A stretch of 32,951 bases of DNA. Source: an uncultured Clostridia bacterium (GTDB lineage: Bacteria > Bacillota > Clostridia > Christensenellales > Borkfalkiaceae). Below, one piece after another: positions 1 to 7,745 of this stretch (its first letter is position 1; each line of letters begins with the position of its first letter). The stretch covers positions 1 to 32,951 of the forward strand of contig CAMWMZ010000010.1 in the NCBI GenBank assembly GCA_947175485.1. Reading direction: 5' to 3'. The translations under genes were made by a program, and so were the position numbers. The notes under the pieces were generated by a model that saw nothing but the letters and a program-made list of their open reading frames with translations, was not told where the DNA came from and did not search any database.

Positions 1-9
1 GGCTCATTC

Positions 10-2418
10 TTAAACTATAATATTAATCAAGCGCTTTGGAACAAGAATAATTTTTTTAATTTGTTTATTTTCTATAAACGGCTTTATTTCTTTGTTTGTT
101 TTAACAAGCTCTTCAATTTCTTTAGCGGGCATATCTGCGGGAACAGTAATTTTTGTTTTTATTTTACTGTTGACCTGTACAGCGTATTCGATTTCATCTT
201 CGCCGCATTTTGCGGGGTCGAAATCGGGCCACTTTTCGTAAGCGATTGTCCCGCTATGCCCTAAAACAGTGTTCCATATTTCTTCAGTAACAAAAGGTAT
301 AATAGGGTTCAAAAGCTTTATAAGCCCTTCTGCATATTGCTTAGGGAAAGAATTATTTTCGGATATCTCTTTATATACTGCGTTTACAAAAACCATCATT
401 TGAGAAATAGCCGTGTTTATTTTCATCGCCTCATAATCACCTGTAACTTTTTTTACAGTTTGATTATAAATTTTGTCAAGATTGGGGTTAGGGGTGGAAG
501 AAATTACATTTAATTCGCAATATATACGGTAAACTCTGTCTATAAATTTTTTCACGCCCTCGATATTTGCTGTTGACCAAGGCTTGTTATCTGCCACAGG
601 CCCCATAAACATTTCATACATTCGTAAAACGTCGGCGCCGAATTTTTCAACAATATCGTCGGGATTGATTACGTTCCCGAGGCTTTTTGACATTTTGTTG
701 CCGTCTTCACCAAGAATAAGACCTTGATGGTAAAGCTTTTTAAAAGGTTCTTTACAAGGAACAAGACCTTTATCAAACAAAAAGTTATTCCAAAAACGGG
801 AATAGAGTAAGTGCCCTACAAGGTGTTCCTTACCGCCCATATAAAAATCAACAGGCATCCAATGCTTTAAAAGCTTGTAGTCGGCAAATTCTTTATCGTT
901 ATGCGGGTCGCAATATCTTAAAAAATACCAGCTTGAACCTGCCGAACCCGGCATTGTGGTAGTTTCCCGTTTGCCCTTTTTGCCGTTTACGGATACGTTA
1001 ACCCATTCTTTTGCATTTTCAAGAGGAGCATTGCCGCCGTGCGCTTTATAATCATTCATTTCCGGCAAAACAAGCGGCAAATCCTTATCGTCCAAAATAA
1101 AAACTTCGCCGTTTTCCAAATGCACAACGGGTAACGGTTCACCCCAGTATCTTTGCCGGGCAAAAATCCATTCACGCAGTTTATAAGTTACAGTTTTTTT
1201 GCCGACTTGCTTTTCTTCAAGCCATACCAGCATTTTATTTATCGCTTCTTGTTTGTTTAAACCATTTAAAAAATCGGAATTAATATGCTTTCCGTCTTGT
1301 GTATAAGCTTCTTTTTCTATATTTCCGCCATCCAAAACAGGGATAATTTCTATACCGAATTTTCTTGCGAATTCCCAATCGCGGGTATCGTGTGCGGGTA
1401 CAGCCATAATTGCGCCCGTACCGTAAGAAGTTAAAACGTAATCTGAAATATAAATAGGGATTTTTTTACCGTTTACAGGATTTACGGCAAATGCACCGGT
1501 AAACGCGCCTGTTTTATCTTTGTTAAGTTCGGTACGCTCTAATTCGGATTTATTTGCGCAAGCCTGTTTATACGCCGAAATTTCGGCTTTGTGTTCAGAC
1601 GTAGTGATTTTGTCAACTAGTTTATGCTCGGGAGCAAGAACACAATAAGTCGCCCCGAAAAGAGTATCGCAACGCGTGGTAAACACAGTGAACTTTTCGT
1701 TCGTACCGTCAACTTTAAAATCTACGCTTGCGCCGACTGATTTGCCTATCCAGTTTCTTTGTGCGGTTTTTGAAGATTCCGCCCAGTCAAGATCTTCAAG
1801 CCCTTCAAGAAGCCGTTCGGCGTATTTATTGATATCTATTACCCATTGTTTCATATTTTTTCGGATAACAGGGTAGCCGCCGCGTTCACTTTTACCATCC
1901 ACGATTTCATCGTTTGCAAGCACCGTGCCGAGCTCTTCGCACCAATTAACTGGGGTTTCGACATAGCGCGCCAATCCGTCTTGCAAAAGTTGTTTAAAAA
2001 TCCATTGCGTCCATTTATAATAAGAAGGGTCACAGGTTGATACCGTTTGATCCCAGTCATAAGAAAGCCCAAGCATTTTCAGTTGCGCGGTAAACGTTGC
2101 AATATTTTTTTGTGTAAAACCGTCGGGATTATTTCCTGTTTTAATTGCGAACTGTTCTGCAGGCAAACCGAAGCTGTCAAACCCTATAGGATGCAAAACG
2201 TTAAATCCCTGCATCCTTTTCATTCTGGCCAAAATATCTGTCGCCGTATAGCCTTCGGGATGCCCGACGTGCAAGCCCGCGCCCGAAGGGTAGGGGAACA
2301 TGTCAAGAATGTAATATTTAGGTTTGGAAAAATCGTATAAATCCGTGTGAAAGGTCTTATTTTCGTCCCAGAATTTTATCCATTTCTGTTCTACTTTGTT
2401 AAAATCGGTGTATGCCAT
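10..2418 (-). CDS. leuS: Leucyl-tRNA synthetase
   Basis: This cytoplasmic class I synthetase charges tRNA-Leu with leucine and hydrolyses mischarged tRNA through an inserted editing domain. The 802-residue product has normal bacterial LeuRS length. It shows the HIGH-type motif HVGH at residues 50-53 and KMSKS at 575-579. The CP1 editing domain lies between them, with its TTRCDT threonine-rich stretch and the [12 protein letters not shown] segment carrying the editing aspartate. The tail after KMSKS holds the anticodon-binding and C-terminal domains. The ATG follows an AAGGA ribosome binding site and a consensus-like promoter about 40 bases upstream. The gene diverges from thrS. Unlike thrS it has no T-box leader, because its untranslated region is only about 30 bases. 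The stop codon lies 9 bases from the window edge, so nothing can be said about downstream partners. Family assignment is secure. Confidence 0.98.
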   Translation of the reverse strand: MAYTDFNKVEQKWIKFWDENKTFHTDLYDFSKPKYYILDMFPYPSGAGLHVGHPEGYTATDILARMKRMQGFNVLHPIGFDSFGLPAEQFAIKTGNNPDGFTQKNIATFTAQLKMLGLSYDWDQTVSTCDPSYYKWTQWIFKQLLQDGLARYVETPVNWCEELGTVLANDEIVDGKSERGGYPVIRKNMKQWVIDINKYAERLLEGLEDLDWAESSKTAQRNWIGKSVGASVDFKVDGTNEKFTVFTTRCDTLFGATYCVLAPEHKLVDKITTSEHKAEISAYKQACANKSELERTELNKDKTGAFTGAFAVNPVNGKKIPIYISDYVLTSYGTGAIMAVPAHDTRDWEFARKFGIEIIPVLDGGNIEKEAYTQDGKHINSDFLNGLNKQEAINKMLVWLEEKQVGKKTVTYKLREWIFARQRYWGEPLPVVHLENGEVFILDDKDLPLVLPEMNDYKAHGGNAPLENAKEWVNVSVNGKKGKRETTTMPGSAGSSWYFLRYCDPHNDKEFADYKLLKHWMPVDFYMGGKEHLVGHLLYSRFWNNFLFDKGLVPCKEPFKKLYHQGLILGEDGNKMSKSLGNVINPDDIVEKFGADVLRMYEMFMGPVADNKPWSTANIEGVKKFIDRVYRIYCELNVISSTPNPNLDKIYNQTVKKVTGDYEAMKINTAISQMMVFVNAVYKEISENNSFPKQYAEGLIKLLNPIIPFVTEEIWNTVLGHSGTIAYEKWPDFDPAKCGEDEIEYAVQVNSKIKTKITVPADMPAKEIEELVKTNKEIKPFIENKQIKKIILVPKRLINIIV

Positions 2419-2452
2419 TTTAAAACATCCTTAAACGCTTGTATTACGTTCA

Positions 2453-2481
2453 ATTATACAGAATACATATTTAAATGGCAA
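2453..2481 (-). promoter_or_regulatory. leuS promoter
   Basis: On the minus strand TTGCCA (2481-2476) is separated by 17 bases from a perfect TATAAT (2458-2453). The start codon follows about 35 bases downstream. The short leader leaves no room for a T-box. Confidence 0.75.
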
Positions 2482-2512
2482 ATATTTTTAGCCGAAAAGC
2501 TTTTGAAACTTG

Positions 2513-2541
2513 TTGACAAAGCAACTTTAAAGTATTAATAT
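2513..2541 (+). promoter_or_regulatory. thrS promoter
   Basis: A perfect TTGACA (2513-2518), 17-base spacer and TAATAT (2536-2541) sit just before the T-box leader. The predicted transcript start, near 2548, coincides with the first bases of the leader structure. Confidence 0.75.
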
Positions 2542-2545
2542 AAAA

Positions 2546-2750
2546 TTGCTCGGGAAAAGACAAGTACCGCCGAGGAATTCACAGAGAGTGCGGAGCAGCT
2601 GGAAACCGCATAATTTCCAAGGACAACGGGAAACCACTTTTTATAACCGAACTTTTAAAGAGCGACCCGCGCTTGCTTGCGAGGGTAATTAAGGTGGAAC
2701 CGCGCGAAAGAATTTGCGTCCTTAAACGACATTTCGTTTGAGGATTTTTT
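2546..2750 (+). promoter_or_regulatory. T-box leader of thrS with specifier ACC (Thr) and terminator
   Basis: The hallmark T-box AAGGTGGAACCGCG spans 2691-2704. Stem I begins near 2550 with AGTA (2563-2566) on the 5' side of the specifier loop. The 3' side reads GAA (2630-2632) and then ACC (2633-2635) followed by a purine, which is the expected form of a threonine specifier. An intrinsic terminator follows: TCCTTAAACG (2719-2728) pairs with CGTTTGAGGA (2735-2744), then six T (2745-2750). The acceptor-binding bulge UGGA matches a UCCA tRNA end. In this family uncharged tRNA stabilises the antiterminator and turns the gene on. The 2419-2763 gap holds this leader and the two divergent promoters, and nothing else recognisable. 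Confidence 0.93.
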
Positions 2751-2763
2751 ATTTGGAGGAATT

Positions 2764-4719
2764 ATGGATATTATTTTAAAAGATGGCAGTAAAATCGAGG
2801 TAAACGACGGCTCAAGCTGTGCTCAGGCGGCTTCTAAAATCAGTGAAGGACTGGCAAGGGCCGCAGTCGCGGCAAAAGTCAACGGCGAGCTTTGCGATCT
2901 TTCAAAAAAGCTTAAAAGCGGCGATTTGCTTGAAATAGTGACCCTCAAAGATAAAGAAGGGCTTGAAGTGTACCGTCATACGTGCGCACATATTCTTGCC
3001 CAGGCTGTTAAAAATATATTTCCTACATGCAAATTAGCAATCGGTCCGGTAATCGAAAACGGATTTTATTACGATATAGATTTTAACACCCCGATAGCTC
3101 AGGACGATTTTGAAAAAATTGAAACCGAGATGCAGAAAATAATAAATTCCAGAACGGTCATAGAAAGATTCGAGCTTTCACGTGATGAAGCGTTGAAGCT
3201 TATGACGAAGTACGGTGAAAAATATAAAGTAGAGCTTATTGAAGATTTACCTGACGACGCCGTTATTTCTTTTTATAAGCAAGGCTCTTTTACCGACCTT
3301 TGCCGCGGACCGCATCTTCCAAATACTGGCAAGATAAAAGCATTTAAACTTACCTCTCTTACCGGAGCTTACTGGCGAGGAAACGAAAAGAACAAAATGC
3401 TAACAAGAATTTACGGTACGGCATTCGAGAAAAAAGCACAGCTCGAAGAATATCTCGCAATGGTAGAAGAAGCAAAAAAACGCGACCATAATAAGCTCGG
3501 CCGTGACCTTGGCATTTTTATGACGAGCGATGTAGTAGGACAGGGCTTACCCATATTAATGCCTAAAGGCGCAAAGATTTTACAAATATTACAGCGTTTT
3601 GTTGAAGACGAAGAAGCAAAACGCGGTTTTATGATTACAAAAACGCCTAACATGGCAAAATCCGACCTTTACAAAATTTCCGGTCATTGGTCGCACTATC
3701 GGGATAAAATGTTCATATTAGGCGAAGTGGACGAACAGGGTGAAAGTGCAAAAGGTGAAGAAATAATGGCTCTTCGCCCCATGACATGCCCTTTTCAATA
3801 TCAGATTTTTAAAAACGGCTTAAAGTCTTACCGTGATTTGCCTTGCCGCTATTCGGAAACGGCTACGGAATTCAGAAACGAAGCTTCCGGTGAAATGCAC
3901 GGTCTTATCAGAGTACGGCAGTTTACCTTGTCTGACGGGCATATAATTTGTACTAAAGAACAAATCGAAGATGAGTTCAAGCGTTGCCTTGATTTATCAT
4001 ATTTTATTTTGGATGCGCTTGGAATGAGAAAAGACGTAACTTTCCGTTTTTCAAAAAGAGGCAAGTCAAAATCGGATAAATATATAGATAACGATGAAGC
4101 TTGGAACAAGACTGAAGCGATGATGAAGGTTATCCTTGACGATTTGGGTCTTGAGTATGTGGAAGCGGACGACGAGGCGGCTTTTTATGGTCCTAAACTA
4201 GATATTCAAGCTAAAAACGTTTACGGTAAGGAAGATACTCTCATTACAATTCAGATTGACTTTGCAGCCGGTGACAGCTTTGAAATGTATTACGTAGACG
4301 CAGACGGTACAAAACAAACGCCTTATGTAATTCACCGTAGTTCTATAGGATGTTATGAAAGGACGTTAGCGCTTTTAATTGAAAAGTATGCAGGAGCTTT
4401 CCCTCTTTGGATGTGCCCCACGCAAGTAAAAATTTTACCGATTACCGACAGAACGTTAGCGTATGCTGAAAGCGTAGCTGAAAAGTTGGTTCATGAAGGC
4501 ATTAGATGCGAAGTAGATAAGCGCAACGAAAAGATCGGATATAAAATCCGCGAAGCTAAAATGGACAAAGTTCCTTATGTGCTTGTAGTAGGGGATAAAG
4601 AAGCGGAAGAGGGAACTGTAAACGTAAACAAACGCGGTTCGGAAAGCAAAGATACAATAAAGCTTGAAAGTTTTGTGAAAAAAGTCATAAAAGAAAATAA
4701 CGAAAAGATAATTTTTTAA
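2764..4719 (+). CDS. thrS: Threonyl-tRNA synthetase
   Basis: This class II synthetase charges tRNA-Thr and edits Ser-tRNA-Thr. The 651-residue product has the full bacterial layout. A TGS domain covers about 1-62, followed by the editing domain with HxxxH at 72-76 and the FTDLCRGPH segment. The catalytic core has motif 2 RPMTCP and motif 3 around HRSSIGCYERTLALLIE. The C-terminal anticodon-binding domain begins near PLWMCPTQVKIL. The three zinc ligands expected from E. coli ThrRS are present as C342, H393 and H524. The ATG at 2764 follows TTTGGAGGA at good spacing and lies just past the T-box terminator, so expression should respond to uncharged tRNA-Thr. The gene is transcribed alone: infC has its own promoter immediately after the stop codon. 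Confidence 0.98.
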   Translation: MDIILKDGSKIEVNDGSSCAQAASKISEGLARAAVAAKVNGELCDLSKKLKSGDLLEIVTLKDKEGLEVYRHTCAHILAQAVKNIFPTCKLAIGPVIENGFYYDIDFNTPIAQDDFEKIETEMQKIINSRTVIERFELSRDEALKLMTKYGEKYKVELIEDLPDDAVISFYKQGSFTDLCRGPHLPNTGKIKAFKLTSLTGAYWRGNEKNKMLTRIYGTAFEKKAQLEEYLAMVEEAKKRDHNKLGRDLGIFMTSDVVGQGLPILMPKGAKILQILQRFVEDEEAKRGFMITKTPNMAKSDLYKISGHWSHYRDKMFILGEVDEQGESAKGEEIMALRPMTCPFQYQIFKNGLKSYRDLPCRYSETATEFRNEASGEMHGLIRVRQFTLSDGHIICTKEQIEDEFKRCLDLSYFILDALGMRKDVTFRFSKRGKSKSDKYIDNDEAWNKTEAMMKVILDDLGLEYVEADDEAAFYGPKLDIQAKNVYGKEDTLITIQIDFAAGDSFEMYYVDADGTKQTPYVIHRSSIGCYERTLALLIEKYAGAFPLWMCPTQVKILPITDRTLAYAESVAEKLVHEGIRCEVDKRNEKIGYKIREAKMDKVPYVLVVGDKEAEEGTVNVNKRGSESKDTIKLESFVKKVIKENNEKIIF

Positions 4720-4728
4720 TTAAAATAT

Positions 4729-4757
4729 TTGACAAAACCTAAAATTATTGCTATTAT
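4729..4757 (+). promoter_or_regulatory. infC operon promoter
   Basis: TTGACA (4729-4734), 17 bases and TATTAT (4752-4757) lie 10 bases after the thrS stop. The leader from about 4764 to 4898 carries an attenuator. Confidence 0.75.
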
Positions 4758-4763
4758 ATTTAA

Positions 4764-4898
4764 GTAAAGAAAAGGCAACCCCTTTCACCGTACGGATATT
4801 TTGTTCGGTACAATAATGATTTAAAGATTTTTAATCTTTCATTATGTCGGGTTGTATTTTGCAACCCGATTTTTTTCGGGTAAAAAAACGAGAGGTAT
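4764..4898 (+). promoter_or_regulatory. infC-rpmI-rplT leader with attenuator (L20-leader-like)
   Basis: A terminator hairpin is formed by TCGGGTTG (4847-4854) and CAACCCGA (4862-4869), followed by seven T. An upstream copy of GCAACCC (4775-4781) can pair with the same GGGTTG strand, so a long-range antiterminator and the terminator exclude each other. A second hairpin, AAAGATT (4823-4829) with AATCTTT (4833-4839), lies between. In Bacillus the same operon is controlled by L20 binding a leader that terminates early. By gene order and architecture this is the likely equivalent, but L20-binding features were not checked by alignment. Confidence 0.7.
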
Positions 4899-5423
4899 AT
4901 GATTATAAAAGACTTATATTCCGTCAATGAGGCTATTCGCGACAAGGAAGTAAGAGTTATAGGAGCCGACGGAGCTATGCTTGGCGTAATGTCAAGTTTT
5001 CAGGCTCAAAAGCTTGCTAATGAAGCGGAGTTGGACCTTGTAAAAATTTCTCCCAACGCTGTTCCGCCCGTATGCAAAATTATGGATTATTCCAAATTCA
5101 AGTACGAACAGTCTAAAAGAGAAAAAGAAAACCGTAAAAATCAGACAACTGTTGAATTGAAAGAAATCCGGCTTTCCATGACTATTGACATCGGTGATAT
5201 TGCCGTAAAAACAAAACAATGTCTTAAATTTCTGGAAGCGGGAAACAAAGTCAAGGTATCTATAAGAATGAAAGGACGTGAAAACGCACGCGCCTATCAA
5301 GGCGTGAAAGTTATGCAGGACTTTTTTGAGGGGCTTGACGGAAAAGCTGTTCAAGATAAAAAACCTTCTGCCGAAGGGAGAATGATTATAATGATGCTCT
5401 CCCCGGTAAAAGAAAAAAATTAA
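4899..5423 (+). CDS. infC: Translation initiation factor IF-3
   Basis: IF3 binds the 30S subunit, blocks premature 50S joining and proofreads the start codon. The 174-residue product has both domains. The N-terminal half carries NEAIRDKEVRVIGADG and the ISPNAVPPVCKIMDY signature. The C-terminal half begins near KEIRLSMTIDIGD and ends in the usual EGRMIIMMLSP. It heads the conserved infC-rpmI-rplT operon. The start is not certain: the ATG at 4899 lies only three bases after AGAGG, whereas the next codon ATT (4902) has ideal spacing and would give the MIKDL beginning typical of Firmicutes IF3. Many infC genes start with a rare ATT used for IF3 autoregulation. The ATG is kept here as the formal start. 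Confidence 0.97.
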   Translation: MIIKDLYSVNEAIRDKEVRVIGADGAMLGVMSSFQAQKLANEAELDLVKISPNAVPPVCKIMDYSKFKYEQSKREKENRKNQTTVELKEIRLSMTIDIGDIAVKTKQCLKFLEAGNKVKVSIRMKGRENARAYQGVKVMQDFFEGLDGKAVQDKKPSAEGRMIIMMLSPVKEKN

Positions 5424-5458
5424 ACATAAACTTTATTATATATTTGGAGGATACAAAC

Positions 5459-5659
5459 ATGCCCAAGCAGAAATCACACAGCGGCACTAAAAAGCGTTTT
5501 TGGCTTACCTCTACCGGCAAGGTTAAAAGACCCCACGGCGGAAAGAATCATAAAGCAGAAACCAAAAACAGAAAGAGAAAGAGAAATTTGCGTAAGGTTA
5601 CGCTTGTTTCAACTGCTCAGGAATCTAACGTAAAAGCTATGATTCCTTATAAGGATTAA
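5459..5659 (+). CDS. rpmI: 50S ribosomal protein L35
   Basis: L35 is a small, very basic protein of the large ribosomal subunit. The product is 66 residues, the normal size, and begins MPKQKSHSGTKKRFWLT. The KRPHGGKNHK and KRKRNLRK segments are typical of the family. The ATG at 5459 is preceded by GGAGG with eight bases between. An upstream in-frame TTG at 5444 overlaps that ribosome binding site and is rejected. It sits 35 bases after infC and 15 bases before rplT, in the standard three-gene order. Confidence 0.97.
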   Translation: MPKQKSHSGTKKRFWLTSTGKVKRPHGGKNHKAETKNRKRKRNLRKVTLVSTAQESNVKAMIPYKD

Positions 5660-5674
5660 TCGGAGGTAAGAACA

Positions 5675-6025
5675 ATGCGTATTAAAAGAAGTGTAAACGC
5701 GCTCAAAAAGCGCAGAAAAATATTCCGCCTTTCAAAAGGTTATTTCGGCAATAAATCAAAGTCTTACAGAATCGCCCGTGAAGCGGTTATGAAGTCGTTG
5801 AATTATGCGTACATCGGCAGAAGGCTTAGAAAGCGCGATATGCGCAGTCTTTGGATTGCCCGCATTAACGCGGCTGCAAGGCTTAACGGTCTTTCTTATT
5901 CCAAGTTTATGCACGGACTTAAAAATGCAGGTATTAATCTTAACAGAAAGATGCTCGCGGAAATTGCCGTAAACGATGCACCTGCTTTCACTGCGCTTGC
6001 AGAAAAAGCTAAAGCTGCACTATAA
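5675..6025 (+). CDS. rplT: 50S ribosomal protein L20
   Basis: L20 is a 116-residue 23S rRNA-binding protein needed for early 50S assembly. In Bacillus it also represses its own operon through the infC leader. The arginine/lysine-rich N-terminal half ([24 protein letters not shown] region) forms the extended rRNA-binding tail. The segment [20 protein letters not shown] is the conserved globular core. The ATG follows CGGAGG with good spacing. A terminator hairpin starts 9 bases after the stop codon. It probably separates strong ribosomal-protein expression from weaker expression of the methyltransferase downstream. Confidence 0.98.
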   Translation: MRIKRSVNALKKRRKIFRLSKGYFGNKSKSYRIAREAVMKSLNYAYIGRRLRKRDMRSLWIARINAAARLNGLSYSKFMHGLKNAGINLNRKMLAEIAVNDAPAFTALAEKAKAAL

Positions 6026-6033
6026 TCAAATTT

Positions 6034-6061
6034 TAAGCCTTTTTGAAAGGCTTAATTTTTT
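6034..6061 (+). terminator. Terminator after rplT, abutting the next start codon
   Basis: AAGCCTTT and AAAGGCTT form an 8-bp stem with a three-base loop at 6035-6053, followed by AATTTTTT. The ATG of the next gene lies at 6064, so the hairpin doubles as that gene's 5' region. Confidence 0.75.
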
Positions 6062-6063
6062 AT

Positions 6064-6792
6064 ATGGTAATTACTTCAAAATCAAATCCGATAGTTAAAG
6101 AGATATCAAAACTTAACGATAAAAAATACCGCAAAGAAAAAGGATTATATTTAGTTGAAGGCATAAAGCTTGTAAACGAGTGTATCGCTTCCGAGTGCTT
6201 TGTTGAAAATATTATTTGCACCGAAAATCTTGCGGAAAATTATCCAAAATCTATAATTGTATCCGATGATATTTTTAAAAATTTATCAAGCGAAATAACT
6301 CCGCAAGGGGTGCTTGCCGTTATCCGAAAACCGCAAAATATTTTAAAAAATCCGCAATGTAGTTGTATTTTGCTTGATTGCTTGCAGGATCCGGGTAATT
6401 TAGGAACAATTATCAGAACAGCTAACGCTGCGGGATACAAAGAAATATATCTTATTAATTGTACGGACCCGTATTCTCCGAAAGCCGTTCGTGCAAGTAT
6501 GGGCGGAATTTTCTACGTTAAAATTTATCAGGGTACAAAAGCCGAAATTTTAAATATGTTAAGCGGAATTGAACTTATTTGTGCGGATATGTCCGGTCAG
6601 GATATTTTTCAATTCACTGCTCCTGAAAAATTTTGCCTTTGTATCGGCAATGAAGGGAACGGGATAAGCCGTGATATAATTAATTTTTCGGATTATAAAA
6701 TCAAAATTCCTATGGATACATCTTGCGAAAGTCTAAACGCCGCGGTTTCGGCGGGAATTGCAATGTATCAATTAAAATATAATAAGAGGTAA
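6064..6792 (+). CDS. SpoU/TrmH-family RNA 2'-O-methyltransferase
   Basis: The product (242 residues) is a SPOUT-class RNA methyltransferase that would transfer a methyl group from SAM to a ribose 2'-hydroxyl in rRNA or tRNA. An N-terminal substrate-binding segment (about 1-90, including LYLVEGIKLVNE) precedes the SPOUT domain. All three motifs are visible: DPGNLGTIIRTANA, then CIGNEGNGIS, then ESLNAAVSAGIAMYQ. Length and layout fit the group next to rplT in many Firmicutes, but the modified nucleotide cannot be read from sequence. The ATG at 6064 is chosen over an in-frame TTG at 6043, which lies inside the terminator. No good ribosome binding site is visible, and GAAAGG at 6045-6050 is buried in the terminator stem. 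The stop overlaps the ribosome binding site of yebC. Confidence 0.9.
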   Translation: MVITSKSNPIVKEISKLNDKKYRKEKGLYLVEGIKLVNECIASECFVENIICTENLAENYPKSIIVSDDIFKNLSSEITPQGVLAVIRKPQNILKNPQCSCILLDCLQDPGNLGTIIRTANAAGYKEIYLINCTDPYSPKAVRASMGGIFYVKIYQGTKAEILNMLSGIELICADMSGQDIFQFTAPEKFCLCIGNEGNGISRDIINFSDYKIKIPMDTSCESLNAAVSAGIAMYQLKYNKR

Positions 6793-6795
6793 AAT

Positions 6796-7527
6796 ATGTC
6801 AGGACATTCCAAATGGCACAACATTCAGGCAAAGAAAGGCAAGACAGATGCTGCGCGTGCCGCCGTGTTTACAAAAATAGGAAGGGAACTTGCTGTTGCG
6901 GCTAAGGGTAACCCCAATCCCGATACTAACTCAAAGCTGGCAGACGTAATTGCTAAAGCTAAAGCGGCGAATATGCCGAACGAAAATATTAAACGTTCGA
7001 TTGCAAAAGCTGCAGGTGAGCTGGGAGATAAAGATTATAAAGAACTTACCTATGAGGGATACGGTGTTGCGGGATCTGCGGTAATAATTAAAACTCTTAC
7101 AGATAACGTAAACAGAACTGCAGGAGATATACGTTCTGCAATGGGTAAGTGCGGCGGACAAATGGGACAAACAGGCTGCGTTTCGTATATGTTTGATAAT
7201 AAAGGAATTTTTGTTATCGAACGAACGGTTAATCTAGATGAAGATACTATGATGGAGTATTGTCTTGAAGCCGAAGCGGACGATTATATAGTTGAAGAAG
7301 ACGTTTATGAAGTATATACTACACCTGAAAAATGGTCTTTGGCAAGAAAGTATTTTGAAGAAAAAGGCGTCACTTTCCTTGAAGCCGAAATTAAAATGAT
7401 ACCGCAAAACTATATATCATTGGATGCCGATAAGCTGGATACTTTTACACGTATGCTTGACAAATTAAACGAGCTTGATGACGTTCAAGACGTATATCAT
7501 AATGTTGAATTGCCTGATGAAGAATAA
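6796..7527 (+). CDS. yebC: YebC/PmpR-family translation or regulatory protein
   Basis: The 243-residue product starts with the family signature MSGHSKWHNIQAKKGKTDA. It continues with the conserved NMPNENIKRSIAKA and the YEGYGVAGSAVIIKTLTDNVNRT region. YebC proteins were long called transcriptional regulators. Work on bacterial YebC and mitochondrial TACO1 links the family to translation, relieving ribosome pausing, which fits the ribosomal neighbourhood here. The start is supported by AAGAGG at 6784-6789, inside the last codons of the methyltransferase. That implies translational coupling, with only 3 bases between stop and start. A strong terminator follows at 7541. Confidence 0.96.
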   Translation: MSGHSKWHNIQAKKGKTDAARAAVFTKIGRELAVAAKGNPNPDTNSKLADVIAKAKAANMPNENIKRSIAKAAGELGDKDYKELTYEGYGVAGSAVIIKTLTDNVNRTAGDIRSAMGKCGGQMGQTGCVSYMFDNKGIFVIERTVNLDEDTMMEYCLEAEADDYIVEEDVYEVYTTPEKWSLARKYFEEKGVTFLEAEIKMIPQNYISLDADKLDTFTRMLDKLNELDDVQDVYHNVELPDEE

Positions 7528-7540
7528 TTAGTAAAAATAA

Positions 7541-7569
7541 AAAGCGTGACGTTTTGTCACGCTTTTTTT
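7541..7569 (+). terminator. Terminator after yebC
   Basis: AAGCGTGAC and GTCACGCTT form a 9-bp perfect stem around a four-base loop, followed by a run of seven T. It closes the operon that begins at infC. Confidence 0.92.
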
Positions 7570-7603
7570 ATCTTTGGCGTATAATAAATTTGTGGTTGCA
7601 CAA

Positions 7604-7708
7604 TTTACTTATACAAGCGTTACGCTTTATTATATATTGTTCGTTTGTTAAAATACTTTTAAAGCGTTTCAATAAACGAGCGGGGGAGTATTCTTTTGAA
7701 TACTCCCC
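7604..7708 (+). promoter_or_regulatory. Candidate promoter and structured leader upstream of the solute-binding-like gene
   Basis: TTTACT (7604-7609) and TATTAT (7628-7633), 18 bases apart, may be a promoter. Its spacer contains AAGCGT-T-ACGCTT (7615-7627), an operator-like inverted repeat. Downstream are a short hairpin CGTTT/AAACG (7665-7678) and a perfect 11-bp stem, GGGGAGTATTC (7683-7693) with GAATACTCCCC (7698-7708), closed by TTTT. No T-run follows on either strand, so this is not an ordinary terminator. Confidence 0.45.
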
Positions 7709-7745
7709 AACGTATTTTCGGAGACATTGATAAATACAATATAAT

